Assembly: GCA_035772405.1 (NCBI GenBank)
Contig: JAYKKM010000309.1
Location: forward strand, 1,222,001-1,286,000
Direction of reading: 5' to 3'
DNA: 64,000 nt
From: Chrysogorgia sp. JL179-B06
Taxonomy: Eukaryota > Cnidaria > Anthozoa > Scleralcyonacea > Chrysogorgiidae
In this document: positions 11,371 to 21,997 of the stretch, piece by piece
How positions within the stretch are numbered: the stretch's first letter is position 1
How the letters are laid out: the number at the start of each line of letters is the position of its first letter
Program-made: the position numbers and the translations under genes
Notes under the pieces: model-generated
Told to the model about the DNA's origin: nothing
The model's input: only the letters and a program-made list of their open reading frames with translations
The model's database searches: none

Positions 11371-13515
11371 GTGATTGTCACCGACTCACCGGTCTGTGTT
11401 CAGCAATTAATTCGCCTTTTCTGCATGGTGTTTGGTTAGGTATAGGGTTAGGTTTAGGATTTTGGTGATATTTACCCGCATTTCGTTGAATTATAAAAGA
11501 TTATAGCGTCTTAGATAGAGACTTACCTCTTACGCGAATAAGAGGATAATTGCTGCTACACTTAGCGAATTATAAAATTAATTATGTTATTAAGTTGAGA
11601 GATGTGGACATTCCAATAAGCAGACAAACAATGTCAAATGCAGTGGCTGGTGGTGAAGCCGCTTTAACTATACCTGCAGCCAAGCAAATATGACGAACGC
11701 CGAAGCTTAAACTGGAACATTTAAACTTCCTTGACTCTGAAATGGAGAAAAATGACGAGCTTTGTGTAGTCGGTAAGTACGCTAAATTGAACGAGCGCGT
11801 TAATTATAAACTCTTGATTTGCGATATTTTAAAATTTCCGTAAGTCTCTGAGCAACTGCCATTAATCATTACATACACAACGAATTAAAGCAAATTTGAT
11901 TCTTTTCGATTGGTAAACCACTGTTTCAGCAAACTAAGTTACCAAATTATTATGTGTGAAGTACAGTAACTCGTCAGCGACTGAGAATCGGTGGTAACTT
12001 TCCATTGATGATTTATCGATACACACAAAATTTCCGAGGATCCCTCGAGACTTCGCGTTTAATTTCTCGATAAGTCGAATTTCTCGAGGGTCGAGACTGC
12101 GAGAAACCAGATTCGAGTTCGCATTTTCCTCGAACGCGTTCCTCCAAAAAGTTTAATTTTTATTAGAGTGGTAATTTGGAATAAACAATGCTGCATATTA
12201 CCATCGAGCGAGGGGTTGTTGCGTACATATATTTCTAGTTTAAATATCTCGATTGGAAGAAAAATCGTTAGAATTAGACGAACCGCGAAACGTCAAGAAC
12301 ATTCTACCAACTCCTCGACGTCATAGATAAATCGTCCAACCATATCGCTACAAATATAAAATAAAGAAATATAATATTATACATCAACTTACCAAAAATC
12401 ATATATAATTGCGACAACAAGAACCTGAAATATACTATCTAATTCTCTTACAAGAAAAAAAACATAACATTTATGATGTTTAAGAAATTACTATTTAACT
12501 ATCTCTTAGCATTACAACATACTACGCGCTAGGAAACGCGGCATGTGTGTGTTAAATGTAATGCAGCTCGGAACCTTGTGAACCTGCTACCAACCCCAGG
12601 GAATTATACATTATCTGTGGGGAAGTATCCATGTCCCCACACTGGCATACACCTTGTGTGCCAATTAATGCTCCACCCCTGGGCAAATACTCTGGTCTAA
12701 CACCCCACCCCAGGTTTAATGCGAAAATTCAACTGCTACAACAACAAGAATATTAATTCATTCAAAGCTTGAAGATTTTTGAGTGTTTCAATTTTGTGCA
12801 ACATGGCTACAAATCACAGTCTTCATAACATCAATAAATCACGATTAAAATGTCTATTTACGGTATTATTGAAAACATAGTATTAAAATTAGTCACTGAA
12901 ATATTAATGATTTGACAACATATTTGTTCGATCGACCGCGACGTTTTTCGGTTCGGCGAGTTCACTGTACAACTTTTATTCCAGTAAAAATACCAGTCAA
13001 TTTTCCCAAAGAACGGGCAACCAACCTTTCGCAAACAAAATCAATCTATTTCCTTTTGAATTGATCCAACGTCGAAACATGTGCAGCTGCGTGCGCCATG
13101 TTGCCTTTGGTGAAACAGCAGTCAAAATAGTAAGTGCGAATGTTCCAAGCCCCTGGGCCGTACGATATTGGCGATATAGCCCAACTGGATTAGCAACAAT
13201 TAGCCCTGCCACAAGGTCACCATACACCATATATAAACAGGGGCTATATTTTGACCCCCTTGGAAAGGTCACCCTACTAGGAGGGTAACCCTACCTCCAT
13301 GTAAACAGGACCTAATTATAATCCATCGTGTACCTTTTACATTGTTATAACTAATGTGAGAATCGTTTGTATTTGTTTGGGGGGCGTAGTAACTGGCATT
13401 AGCTGTTGCTGTCACCCTGCCTATTATTATAATGTATGTAAATCATGTTTGTAATATGTACACCATGGCAAAGCTAATAAATAAAATATAATATCTGTTA
13501 ATTCATTTAGTCGTA
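11371..13515. other. Non-coding stretch
   Basis: No gene recognised. Overlapping open frames of 75-91 residues on both strands at 12,997-13,288 lie in moderately GC-rich DNA with a self-complementary AGGGTAACCCT word. Openness on both strands without a motif argues against coding. Confidence 0.5.
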
Positions 13516-14083
13516 CAGTGGAACCACACCTTACGGCCACCTCATTAATACGGTCGCCTTGTTATTACGGCCACATTTTTTGTACCGGCAAAGCGCCAAT
13601 GCGTTTCCTTATATAAATGCCCCGTTGATACGGCCAACGGCCACAATGTAAAATCCCAAAGTTATCAATCACCCCGTTTATACGGCCACCCCAACCAAAC
13701 ATGCATTCTAAAATCTAAAAGACAAGTGAGTCAAGCGACAAACGGAAATATATCTTGAGACAAAAGACTTACACCTACAGACTTAACTTTAATTGAAAGA
13801 GTCTGTGACATGTCATGTTATAAAGTTTCAGATAAGCAGCAGAGTTTTCAACATGGTTTACTTTTTTTACTATTTCCTTCTTGCTTTGTTTTCTTGTTTC
13901 ATCTCTTACATTATAACAGCCATATTTTTAACAGCCATGAAATGTGACCCTACCATTAATACGGCCACCCCGTTAATGCGGCCACGCCGTTAATACGGCA
14001 CGCTGTTAATACGGCCACGCCGTTAATACGGCCAAATTGTTATAAGTGAGAGTTAGATCCCGAGAACGAGGGATTTATGTATA

Positions 14084-14186
14084 GGTTATATACCTTAGAC
14101 CTCGGTGTTTAAGCGATATATCAACCCGAGGGCGAAGCCCGAGGGTTGATATATCGCTTAAACACCGAGGTCTAAGGTATATAACC
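14084..14186. repeat. Near-perfect 44-bp hairpin
   Basis: GGTTATATACCTTAGACCTC and the following bases to CAACCC form the left arm. The exact reverse complement runs from GGGTTG to ATAACC, with a GC-rich loop of about 15 bp. The arms look identical, so the hairpin is young or under concerted change. Confidence 0.85.
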
Positions 14187-14407
14187 GCCTTATATCACCA
14201 TTGGTGAAGTTTAGTATTTATGAGGTTGATAAGTAATTATCAACCTCATGAATAATTGTATGAGGTTGATAAGTACTTATCAACCTCATGAATAATTGTA
14301 TGAGGTTGATAAGTACTTATCAACTTCATGAATAATTTTATGAGGTTGATATCAGATATAATGGCCACTAGAGAAAAAAGGAAACTGAACCAACGGTGAT
14401 ATAAGGC
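14187..14407. mobile_element. MITE with GCCTTATATCACC ends and internal tandem repeat
   Basis: GCCTTATATCACC..TTGGT at the left and its complement at the right (GGTGATATAAGGC) bound a segment carrying about three copies of a 40-bp unit with a TGAGGTTGATAAGTACTTAT palindrome. It is nested in the 13,516-14,439 element. Confidence 0.7.
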
Positions 14408-14439
14408 GCGTTGGTGACCGTATTAATGGGGTTCCACTG

Positions 14440-15437
14440 TAATCGTATTTGTGAACGTGCGTGTATCTGTGTATAGATTTGCGTTTGACTTCTTGTTTAA
14501 TTTTCTTGTCCGTAATCTATCTGAGAAGCTTTAGTCTGGAACTCGGTTGTGTATTTCGTTTATTATCATCATTGATTATAATCAGCAAAATAGTTACAGG
14601 CCTGGAAATAATTTTTCTGACATTACCAGACATTTTGACGGGTAGACTTATAATTTTTTACCGGACATTAATCAAAATATATAGTTTTGTATTGAGAACT
14701 GTAACTTCAAGACTTACACTCAATCCAGCGCATTGCTTGTAGTGTAAAAGCATTTACTTCCAAAAAAAGTTACTTCCAATTTCATGGCAGAATCAATTAT
14801 TATTTGTTTTGAATCGATCACTTTTCGTTTGTATATTGAACCCCCTCGTTCAGACCGTATTTCGCGTCCACATGAACTTCGTTTAGTGGACCACACGCGA
14901 GTACCCGCGAGTGCTTCTGAAATACTGGTGCGATCATGTCCCGCTTTGACGGCCCTCTTGATTTTTTTATTTAATACACTTTCACCTAATTAATACAAGG
15001 TGCGGGACAGTACAACAGAGCTAGGCTCCAAATTAAGTACGCCCTTTAAATGATAAATTAACATAAATTATCATGAATATAAATTATAATAGATACATGT
15101 ACATTTTGACGATGAGATGATTGTTTGCAATCACTCGATTTGGAGTCTGATAGTGATGACCAAGAGTTCTTAGACTTGACCACTGACAATGACTTCAATA
15201 AGAAATATTTATCCAACGACTCTAATTCAGATAATGACATATTAGTAATTTAGTGCGTAAATAGTGATAATACTGAATGTAGTACTCAATACTCATATTA
15301 GTTTTGCAGGTTTCTTACCTGAAGATTTATTATAAGGATTTATTTAATTTTAAACTGATCAAAGAGAGATTAGATAATAGAGATACGTAAATACGCAATT
15401 GTTCCATAAGTTAATTGTTGTAACCAGTAACACTTGT
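14440..15437. other. Non-coding stretch
   Basis: No gene recognised. A plus-strand acidic stretch around 15,120-15,245 (Asp/Ser-rich, ESDSDDQEF) resembles disordered acidic exons but is short and isolated. Confidence 0.4.
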
Positions 15438-15977
15438 TAAAGGTCAACTATACCTTTTGAGGTTATTCTATTTTTCTTCGAAAAGTTCAATTCAAAACCG
15501 AAGAAATACTTGAAATTGGTTACTCGGTTCTGCTTTAATGATCTGTTAAAGATCGAGTTTTCGGCCCTTTTGCTAAACTTAGTTGAACAACGACCGTGTC
15601 GGAAGAAAGCCTGATACTACCGGTATGTGATGTCATAATGGTGTCATACGGCGAGAAAATACTGTATATTTTGGTTTTATTTTAGTGAAGTTTGGAATAC
15701 TGTTTACTCTTGGGTGAGTGATAAGTGTCAAACCAAATATCAAGCACTGGAAGTCAGGAATATTATTTTGTTCAATAAACCTATTACCAGTATGGCGTGA
15801 TACCGGTAATAGTCCCATTCTTCTCAAAACGCGGTCGTGCAAGAAGAGATCCGAAGAAATACTCCTCAATAAATCCTGTGCTATATCATGAAATTCATTT
15901 CTTTCTTCACTTTTACAAAGTTAGATGATATCTCTTTCGGTGGAAAATAGAACCTCAAAAGGTATAGTTGACCTTTA
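15438..15977. mobile_element. 540-bp MITE with 8-bp target duplication
   Basis: TAAAGGTCAACTATACC at the left matches the complement at the right. Flanking bases are ACACTTGT (15,430-15,437) and ACACTTGC (15,978-15,985), an 8-bp duplication with one change. Eight-base duplications are typical of hAT-type transposition, although the TIR does not start with the common CA/TA-G motif. There is no transposase frame. Confidence 0.75.
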
Positions 15978-16151
15978 ACACTTGCTAGTACATAAGAAAT
16001 ACATTATATTTAATTATAGTCTTGTTTATACAGTTGTTTAGTGACGGGTACGTTTTGTTTTATGACAGGCGCAATCTGATTGATGTTGGTCATTTTGACA
16101 GGCAGGGAAAAAATAATTATATCCAGGCTTGGTTATAATATATAATTCATG

Positions 16152-16243
16152 GACCCTCCGCTCGGGGAATTCGTCGAAATATTACCCCTCAGGATGATAC
16201 ATCCCTCGGGGTAATATTTCGTCGAATTCCCCTCGCTCCGGTC
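16152..16243. repeat. Hairpin with GGGGAATTCGTCGAAATATT arms
   Basis: The word GGGGAATTCGTCGAAATATT followed by ACCCC is repeated as its reverse complement 20 bases later, giving a hairpin of about 25 bp, with partial outer complementarity at GACC..CCG. Confidence 0.75.
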
Positions 16244-16277
16244 TATAAATGATAAATATTAATAAAAAAATCTGACT

Positions 16278-16349
16278 GCCCCAACCGGGAATCGAACCCG
16301 AGGTTTCTGAATCAACGCATCGGCGCTCTGAACACTGAGCTATTGAGGC
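16278..16349 (-). repeat. tRNA-like SINE head, copy 1
   Basis: Read on the minus strand, a 72-base segment has a 7-bp acceptor pairing (GCCTCAA with TTGGGGC), an A box (TAGCTCAGTG..) and a perfect T arm with GGGTTCGATTCCC. The anticodon stem does not pair, which argues for a tRNA-derived SINE or relic and not a working tRNA gene. Confidence 0.65.
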
Positions 16350-16643
16350 ACGGTCAGAACAGTCAGAAATGTTCATATTAAATCAGTATTCTCTACAGGA
16401 AGACATCTCATCTTCATAAAGTAGAGCGAAGCCTCTCAAACGACTTCCTCAAGTAGTGAGCTACTCGCAGCTCTTGTATGCAGGAGGCTTTACAAAGCCC
16501 AAGTTTGATTTTGTTAATTTTGATGATCTTGTTTTTCTTTCTTTCAGGAAAGACAACTGAATAAGTGCTTACAAGAACGAGTCAAAGGTAGTATTTCATG
16601 TCAATAATGTTGGTGAAATATATGTATATATGAAAATTTGACT

Positions 16644-16715
16644 GCCCCAACCGGGAATCGAAGCCGAGGTCTCCGAATCAACGCATCGGTGCTCTAATCA
16701 CTGAGCTATTGAGAC
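16644..16715 (-). repeat. tRNA-like SINE head, copy 2
   Basis: A second 72-base copy of the same tRNA-like sequence, 366 bases downstream and in the same orientation, with A and B boxes. The anticodon stem pairs over 4 bp and the loop would read GTT, but position 33 is C and not the usual T. Two spaced copies with unequal anticodon arms suggest a repeat family. Confidence 0.65.
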
Positions 16716-17105
16716 ACGGTCATTCCCATCACTTCCATTTGGCGGTGTAAAATGATAAAAGTACAGGGGCGACGCGAGTTTATTGGTTGACAGTTTCAAG
16801 GTAGCCAATCAAAATTCCATACTCGCTACATAGCAACAGTAAAGAACATCCTCTTGAAACTTTTCATCGGACTCGAAGTACGCAAAACGCGAGTGGTAAT
16901 TCCCCTCACGTTCAACACAAATGGTATTAGAAACGATCTGACATAGTTACCTGCTTGTAACGAAAAATGTCATCAAATGTGTTTTTTTTCCAGTTTTGGC
17001 CGGCCGTCTCTTCTGAGATTTCTTCCATAGCAAGATCAGTTGTCTTTACCGAAAGCATGCAGGTTAAAATAATATCAACTTTTAGTATTTCTATGCATTA
17101 TTTAA

Positions 17106-17569
17106 AGTGCCCATAACCTCAAAATCTTTTATTGTCTTGTTTGGAAGAACTTTTAAAATGACAAAGCAACTTCTTTTGAAGATTTACGTTTCTTTGTTTT
17201 CTTTTTTAGATATATCAGTTTGTTTGATATGCAAATGTCTGGAATTTCGTCACACATGCGTAATGACTTGTTGGAGAAATGTGTATATCTCTTTCATTCT
17301 CGAAAGAAATCCTTTAAAATCAAGAAGTTTGGTGTTGTGGGAGAAACGCACACACGTGTTATTCACACTTTATTTTTTTATTTCATGAACGCAAAGATAT
17401 ATAACATTCTTTGATAACTCATTATGCATGTGTGACGAAATTCCAGATATTTGCATATCAAACAAACTGATATATCTCAAAAAGAAAGCGAAGAAGTGAA
17501 AATCTGCAAAAGAAGTTACTTTATCATTTGACAAATAAGACAATAAAAAATTTTCAGGTTAGGGACACT
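17106..17569. mobile_element. 464-bp MITE at a TTAA site
   Basis: TTAA at 17,102-17,105 and 17,570-17,573 flanks ends AGTGCCCATAACC and AGTGTCCCTAACC (right end in reverse). The arms extend imperfectly for more than 150 bp, sharing ATATATCAGTTTGTTTGATA and GGAATTTCGTCACACATG. TTAA duplications are made by Kolobok and piggyBac transposases. No coding sequence. Confidence 0.8.
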
Positions 17570-17989
17570 TTAAGCGAGGAAATTATATCAACAACTTTTA
17601 GAAGCGGCGGCCATCTTTTATCGAAAACACTTCCTGTCTAATAAAATTACGAATTTCACTGTTGTTTATCTGGAAATTGGCTTAATTGCAAATGCAAAAG
17701 AAGCTTTGAAGATTTTTATGTCGATCATAATAGACAATAAATATCAAAGGTAAGTTACATAAAAATTCCAAACGATCGTTTACCTTGAAAGTACATCCGG
17801 TTGATCAACACCACTTGGAAGTTGTTGTAACATCTTCGATACATTTGGTGGATTTATTGCCTAAATTTACGGGAACCATTAAGTATTTTGATGAAATACA
17901 CATTATAAAATAACCGGAAGTAAATGAGCGAGTACACGCTATCTGTTTGGTTACAGAGTTCAAAAACCGTGCATTATAACTCAATAAAG
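17570..17989. other. Non-coding stretch before BEL element 1
   Basis: No gene or repeat recognised. The last four bases before the element (CATA, 17,990-17,993) are the left target duplication. Confidence 0.5.
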
Positions 17990-17993
17990 CATA

Positions 17994-18169
17994 TGTTCCG
18001 AAGTTGCTCTCGAAACACAATAAATCTCCTTGGTTCAATAGTTGTTTTATTTTATATCTCTCTTTTAAATACTCCCTTCGATAATCTACCAAAAAACTCG
18101 TCCTCGCTGTCACGTGACTAAAAACAGTGCTAACACGGGGGAGGGGTGGGACATCCAAAGTACGCCTCA
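17994..18169 (-). repeat. 3' LTR of BEL element 1
   Basis: This 176-bp LTR is bounded by TG...CA on the minus strand and matches the 5' LTR with about six differences. On the minus strand the purine tract at 18,170-18,179 precedes it, as expected for plus-strand priming. Confidence 0.92.
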
Positions 18170-18582
18170 CCCTCCCCTTACAAATTAAAATATTTTAATT
18201 TTATAACCGAACAAGTTCAAACTTATCAGTCATTGTCTTTTAAACCTAGTCTGATCTTTTCTTCAGCGTCCTTCGCTGCCTTCATTTTCTTTCTTTTCTC
18301 TGGTATGGCCTCCACTCCTACTTCTTCACTTGCGTTGTGTGGGTCCTCTTTCGTCGTACTTCTAATCTCTCAAGGGCACACCAGTTGAATCGGCCGTTCC
18401 ATGTAGTTTCCTTTGTGTAACAGGATTACTCCTCTAATGACTCCATCTTTTCCTGTAACATATCTAACGACTTTGCCTTTCATCCACCGTTCTCGGTTCT
18501 TTTCTTCTCCAATAAGTAGAACAACTTCGCCAAGTTGTGGTACTTCAGAGCGGTTTCTGTTTATCCTGTGGGATTCCATCAA
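18170..18582 (-). pseudogene. BEL element 1: C-terminal domain after integrase (DUF5641-like)
   Basis: The minus frame from 18,582 reads through a small beta-rich domain with GEVVLL, W-GKVV and GKDGVIRGV, then GNYMERPIQ and VCP. This is the hallmark of the domain that follows BEL/Pao integrases. A charged tail rich in Lys/Glu follows down to the purine tract. It is separated from the integrase frame by a shift near 18,840 and by at least one stop around 18,700, so it is not expressed as part of an intact polyprotein. Confidence 0.8.
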
Positions 18583-18830
18583 TCCATGTACATAGTCCGA
18601 TCGTCATCTGGACCAGGCATGTTGTCTCGCGATCTCGAGTCGTTTTTGTAATTGACTTGGCTCATCTTTTGTGTCACTGGGTTCTTCGAGTGCGTAAGAA
18701 TTTTAGCCCCAAAGGATAATGCTCGGTGTTAGAATCTGCTCCTCCCCATGGTTGCTTTCGACATAAGTCAGTGGACGGTTATTTAGGTGTCGCTCGATGT
18801 CCATGACGACTGTTTCAAGTTGGCGAAACG

Positions 18831-19514
18831 TCAGATGTGTTTTCCCAAGGTTTTGTAAAATGTTTTCTTGATCTCTTTAATTAACCGTTCATACATTCCT
18901 TCCCACCAAGGGGACTTAGCCAAATTGAACGTCCAGTGAATCTCTTGAGTCGCCAGGTAGTTCTGCAAACGCTCGCTTCTTTTTATTGCTTTTATCCATT
19001 TTGCTGTGGCCTTGAACGTAGTTGCGTTATCGGATATTATACGTCGTGGTCTGGTCTTCCTGGTGATAAACGAGTTGAGTTTCGCTTGAAACTCGTCTGC
19101 TGTTTGTGAGTTTGTCACTTCAAGGTGGACGGCTCTGGAGGTTGCACATGTGAAAATCAATATGTAGCATTTTCCTTCTTCTTTCTTGTTTATCTTGTGC
19201 ACCAGTGGGCCACCAAATTCTACTCCAGTGATTTCAAACGGTCTTCCAGCTATGGTGCGGAATTCTGGTAATTGGGATGTCGTTGGTGGTCCATAAGGTT
19301 TTGCTGAGTAAACTTTGCAAACGTTGCATTTCCTTATGGTCTTCTTCACTTTAGATCTCAGTTGCGGTATCCACCAGTGTTCTCGTATGGCTGCCATCGT
19401 GTTTGCTACTCCCAGATGCATAATCTGCTGATGTGTGTGTGTGATATGAGTTTGTCTACGAATGATCCTCCAGGAAGATACGTTGGTTGATATCCAGAAA
19501 TTCTTCCCTTGCAT
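18831..19514 (-). pseudogene. BEL element 1: integrase
   Basis: The 227-residue frame begins in the zinc-binding region (HTHQQ...H, then CNVC about 45 residues later) and continues through the catalytic core. The second acid is in ISDNATTF and the third in [12 protein letters not shown], both as expected. The first position reads GVEFGGPL (Glu codon at 19,218-19,220) where BEL integrases, including the one at 40.1-42.2 kb, have Asp in a GIDYAGP-type motif. The frame is shifted relative to RNase H upstream at a GT-rich run near 19,440 and shifts again after GKHI at 18,831. The catalytic substitution plus the frameshifts mark it as dead. Confidence 0.88.
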
Positions 19515-20842
19515 CTTAGGATGTTCGTAGTTTCATCTCTCACGAGTTGCCAGCCCGGTGTCTCTAAGTTGTCTGGAGTTTTGCCTTGAACTCTTCTGAC
19601 CCAGTAATTGTTTGCTGTTTCGATTTCCTCCGTGTCGATTGGTCCTCTCTTCTTTTTCAGCTTCCGCTTCGTTGCCAGGCTGTTATTTCTGAATCTCAAA
19701 ACCCAAGCTGTTACTCGAAGGGTTTTCCAGTGTGAATTTATTTGTAACAGTGAATCCCGCTCGTCTGGTTCAGTCTCTTTGATATAAAGGATGGTTTCTT
19801 TCAACGGGTTGCTTTCCTGATAGGCATCTTTGATGCACTTGACGTTTGGTTGTTCTGGCCATTTTTCTTTGTTTAATAGCCAATCAGGACCTGTGAACCA
19901 TTCTCTACTTTCCATTCGATCTATGCTTGCGCCTCTACTTCCCAGATCTGCTAGATTTTCTTTTGTTGGGCAATACTTCCACTCGATGCCGACCTCGCTG
20001 GTGATGGATGCCATTTTCCGGACTCTATTCGCCACGAATACTTTCCATGATTTGCCAGGGTTTGATATCCAATAGAGCGCCACCAAACTATCCATCCATG
20101 TGGTTACGGAAGCGATGGGCCATCTCGTCAATGCTGAGCATAGATTTCTCGCCATATTAGCCGCCATTTGGCCGCTGACCAACTCTAATCTTGGCATTGA
20201 GGTATTCCTCTTTGAGATTCTAGCTTTTGATGCAAGGAAACCTTTCACCGTCCCAGTTGCATGTTCGATTACCGAAATTGTTACGGTAGCGCAAGCAAGG
20301 TTACTGGCATCCGCAAAAATGTTAATATGAACAGCTATGATCTTCTGTAGGTTACTCGCGACACTTCTGGGTAGTCTCACATTCCTTAATTTTCTTGTCC
20401 ATCTGAGCCAATCCCTTTCCGGAGGCTTTGATACTTCGATGTTCCAACCTTTCTTCTCATCACAGGCTTCTCTAATGATCCTCTTCCCTTCAGCCATAGT
20501 CGGTGAGGCTATTCCAAGTGGGTCGTAAATCTTTCCTAGATGACTCATGATGGATCTCTTTGTGACTGGAATTTCTTCATTAAAGGCTGGTACTTCGATC
20601 AGTAGCTCGTCTTTCCTTTTGTCCCACTTCAATCCTAGGATCTTTGATGGGTTTGGCATTCCTTCACTCTCCAAGGCTTCGACATTGGATTCCCACTTGT
20701 GTAATGGAAGTTTTGCACTCTCTAGGATTTCTGTGGCTTCGCGCTTGAACTTCTCTAAATCGAAAAGGTCACTGCCTGTCTTCATCACATTGTCAACACA
20801 TGTGTTGTCTTTCAAAAATTGGACGGTGTTTTCCAATTCCAC
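19406..20842 (-). pseudogene. BEL element 1: end of RT, connection and RNase H
   Basis: This 478-residue frame opens in the RT catalytic loop. The motif normally YVDD reads CVDN (20,789-20,800). It continues through the connection (LHKWESN, LGLKWD), the second RT-like stretch (VTKRSIMSHLGKIYDPLGI) and an RNase H with FADAS (first Asp), RLELVSGQ (Glu) and TTWMDS (Asp), then the YWI..ENLADLGSRG tail typical of BEL. It ends in the integrase zinc region by a frameshift. The long open frame shows that this part decayed less than the rest. Confidence 0.9.
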
Positions 20843-21189
20843 TGGTTGTAGGTCAAGGTGATGCTGTATGAGCGACAGCTCCTAACATGAATGTGAGCGA
20901 CAGCTCCTAACATGAATGGACTTGCTTCTGCTCCAAATGGGACTCTAGTGAATCGTAGGTGTTCCTCTTTTCCATTAATGTTGAACAGGAATCGAAAGGC
21001 ATCACGGTCTTCTTCTTTAATTCCAATTTGTAGGAACGCCTTTTGAACATCAGCTAAAACTAGACGGGGAGACATTCTTACTCTGACCATAATGTCCCAT
21101 AGGAGTGGCTGAAGTGGTGGACCAGTATGCATGCATTCGTTGACACTGTTTGCAAGCATATGTGACTTGGCACTGGCGTCAAAGACCAT
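20812..21189 (-). pseudogene. BEL element 1: RT palm
   Basis: The frame contains the RT block VFDASAK, NECMHTGP, then LADVQKAFLQIGI (metal-binding Asp in ADV) and FRFL, then TRVPFGAEASPFML. Just after LGAV, a 25-bp tandem duplication (20,874-20,922 on the plus strand, word GAGCGACAGCTCCTAACATG twice) shifts the frame away from the catalytic loop. Upstream, a shift near 21,192 separates it from the RT start. Confidence 0.88.
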
Positions 21190-21191
21190 CC

Positions 21192-21995
21192 TTACTTTAT
21201 AGTGGTTGTGGCATCTTGCTTCACAACTGGTTTATGTGGCATATAGAATAACCGTTCCTCTGTTGGTTGCTCTGGTGCTTTCTCTATGATCCCTTCTTTT
21301 AGCTGATTTTCGATTATCTCTTCATATTCCTTTTTCAAATCTTCATCTCGATTGATCCTTCGGCAGACATTGAGAAGACGTTTCCTGCTTGGTTCCAGGT
21401 TATTGTTTGCCAGTGTGCTTCCAGGGATCCGTGGGACATTGAATTCATATCGTCCTTCATCAGTCTTTGTTATGTTCTCTTGAAAATCACGGTATACATC
21501 CAGCTGGTCATTCTCGCCTCTATCTTCAACTCCCAGTACATCCAAACTGTACAATCTCTCGTAGTCAGTTGGTTCCCTCGCAAACATACACTGGTTACTT
21601 GGGTAGTCGACGCCATGAATTATCCAGCGAAATGTTGTTCCCTCTACGATGGGGTCTTCTGGGTTGCCCTTGTAAATCTCTTCTGTCTTGATCTTGCAGT
21701 ATGTTTTGTCCCCAAGGATCATATGTATTTGGTACTTGCCTTCTGGTGTCATATAGAACCTCTTGTCTTTGGTGTGCTCATACTTAAGCTTCACTTGATT
21801 CATGTCTGGTCTTCTTACCGTGGTGAAGTCTGTCAGCTTTGATCCAGCAAATTCAATCGCTTCATGGGCCTTTCCATCAAACGATTCAATGGTGACTTCG
21901 AATATTGGCATAGACCGTTTTCTTGTTCCATTGACTGTCATAATATCTCTTGATTCATGTCGGACAGGGGTATCTTGAGTTTTTTGGTCGCTTCT
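21192..21995 (-). pseudogene. BEL element 1: protease tail and start of RT
   Basis: The 249-residue frame covers the post-protease region (TRKRSMPIFEV, MILGDKTY, the FRWIIHG motif), the RLYSLDVLGV stretch and the start of RT (LKEGIIEKA, FYMPHKPVVKQ). In BEL/Pao polyproteins this linker joins the aspartic protease to the RT. Upstream the frame is lost at an A6 run near 21,975, and downstream it shifts within a few codons after VKQDA. Confidence 0.85.
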
Positions 21996-21997
21996 CT

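Larger units (their letters stand above)
13516..14439. mobile_element. TA-flanked element with CAGTGGAACC ends
   Basis: The left end CAGTGGAACC and right end GGTTCCACTG are inverted and flanked by TA on both sides, as in Tc1/mariner/pogo-type elements. Inside, the word TTAATACGGCCAC recurs many times. There is no transposase frame, so this copy is non-autonomous. Two other palindromic pieces are nested near its right end. Confidence 0.8.

Noticed and set aside
12997..13288. Overlapping 91- and 75-residue frames on opposite strands
   Set aside because: Both are open over the same moderately GC-rich DNA, neither has a motif, and a self-complementary word (AGGGTAACCCT) suggests a repeat.
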